Assembly (NCBI GenBank): GCA_017517965.1
Contig: JAFWXR010000058.1
Location: 1 to 64,000 of the forward strand
From: Clostridia bacterium
Lineage (GTDB): Bacteria > Bacillota > Clostridia > Oscillospirales > Feifaniaceae
DNA: 64,000 nucleotides
Direction: 5' to 3'
In this document: in pieces, positions 63,494 to 64,000 of the stretch
How positions within the stretch are numbered: the first letter of the stretch is position 1
How the letters are laid out: every line of letters starts with the position of its first letter
Translations under genes and position numbers: made by a program
Notes under the pieces: generated by a model
Told to the model about the DNA's origin: nothing
What the model saw: only the letters and a program-made list of their open reading frames with translations
Database searches by the model: none

Positions 63494-63977
63494 CATCTTC
63501 TCCGTCAGACATCATTTCTCTAATTTCTTCATCGGACAAAACTCTTCCTCTTTCAAGCATCAAATGACCGTCAAGATGGTCAAGTTCATGACATATTGCT
63601 CGTGCCATAAAGTCCTCTGCTTCTATCTCAAAAGGATTTCCGTTTCTGTCAAGCGCAGTAGCTTTGACTTTAAAAGGACGCTTGGTCATAACATATACTC
63701 CGGGAACCGAAAGGCAACCCTCAAGCTCCTCCTGCAAGCCGTCACTTTCCACGATTTTCGGATTTATCATTTCAACGAGTCCGTCACCTATGTCAATAAC
63801 AACAATTCTTTTAAGTATGCCTATCTGCGGTGCAGCAAGTCCCACACCGTCGGCATTATACATTGTGTCAGCCATATCATCCAAAAGCATATGAAGTCTG
63901 TCATCAAACTTATCAACTGTTCTGCACACCTTAGTAAGTGCTTCGTCACCTTTTTTTACTATTAATCTGATTGCCAT
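63486..63977 (-). CDS. def: Peptide deformylase
   Basis: Removes the N-formyl group from nascent proteins; 163 residues. Motifs I-III are GVGLAAPQIG, EGCLSVPGV and HELDHLDG, all metal ligands present. AGAGGT precedes the ATG. It is the first visible gene of the def-fmt-rsmB block; its promoter is beyond the right edge. Confidence 0.97.
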   Translation of the reverse strand: MAIRLIVKKGDEALTKVCRTVDKFDDRLHMLLDDMADTMYNADGVGLAAPQIGILKRIVVIDIGDGLVEMINPKIVESDGLQEELEGCLSVPGVYVMTKRPFKVKATALDRNGNPFEIEAEDFMARAICHELDHLDGHLMLERGRVLSDEEIREMMSDGEDDE

Positions 63978-64000
63978 AATTACCTCTCATATAATCATCT

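Noticed and set aside
1-64000. Insertion sequences, prophage, CRISPR or integrative elements
   Set aside because: No transposase, integrase, phage gene, direct-repeat array or attachment-like duplication was seen; the gene content is uniform housekeeping.

Overview
The window is 64 kb of housekeeping chromosome from a low-to-moderate GC Gram-positive bacterium, most likely a member of the Clostridia (Ruminococcaceae/Oscillospiraceae-like). The basis is: Shine-Dalgarno sites of the GGAGG/AGGTGA type at nearly every gene, two T-box leaders (pheST, alaS), an L27 protein with the N-terminal extension cut by the neighbouring Prp protease, a PASTA kinase with its phosphatase and IreB, ThyX in place of ThyA, a YtvI-like membrane protein and a SpoVM-like peptide. 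No insertion sequence, prophage, CRISPR array, tRNA or rRNA was seen. The species cannot be fixed from the sequence alone.

Almost everything lies on the minus strand, so transcription runs from high to low coordinates. From right to left the blocks are: def-fmt-yugP-like protease-rsmB-rlmN(frameshifted)-prpC-prkC-rsgA-two tiny genes-two M16 peptidases-lgt-folD (64.0-51.5 kb); a plus-strand YtvI-like gene; ACT protein-hom and lysC (50.4-47.4 kb); wecG-like-thyX-tmk-DUF2156-GNAT-DJ-1 (47.2-43.0 kb); a tiny plus-strand Cys-rich gene; mltG-U32-class B PBP (42.8-38.8 kb); T-box-alaS-HIT-PRTase-CofE-like-comEC-holA-rnmV (38.8-30.5 kb). A plus-strand island holds T-box-pheS-pheT and ireB plus a 93-residue unknown (26.2-30.5 kb). 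Then come ridA-dsdA-DUF6106-like-alr-mazF-secreted protein (26.1-21.8 kb), type II pantothenate kinase-aminotransferase (21.6-19.5 kb), rplU-prp-rpmA-obgE (19.3-17.0 kb), infC-rpmI-rplT (17.0-15.7 kb), ktrB-ktrA-rRNA methylase-dprA-topA-trmFO-plsX (15.6-7.3 kb), and acpP-rnc-radical SAM-smc-ftsY-rph (7.2-0 kb, rph running off the edge).

The blocks are coherent: translation initiation and N-terminal maturation (fmt, def, infC), ribosome and tRNA modification, cell-wall signalling (prkC, prpC, ireB, mltG, PBP), dTMP synthesis (thyX, tmk), aspartate-family amino acids (lysC, hom, ACT regulator), fatty acid/phospholipid precursors (plsX, acpP), DNA uptake (comEC, dprA) and chromosome organisation (smc, ftsY). 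Sigma-A-like promoters with 16-18 bp spacers and intrinsic terminators mark many of the block boundaries. Most start sites below were corrected by Shine-Dalgarno position, because the longest open frames often begin at an upstream GTG or TTG with no usable ribosome site.

The most interesting items are small or broken. An 18-residue SpoVM-like peptide gene lies downstream of rsgA, and a 33-residue Cys/Asn-rich membrane peptide lies beside mltG. rlmN is split by a single-base frameshift. infC has only an ATC available as start. A mazF toxin follows alr with no antitoxin. A promoter appears to be embedded inside the terminator hairpin just in front of smc. No large previously undescribed multi-gene system was recognised.
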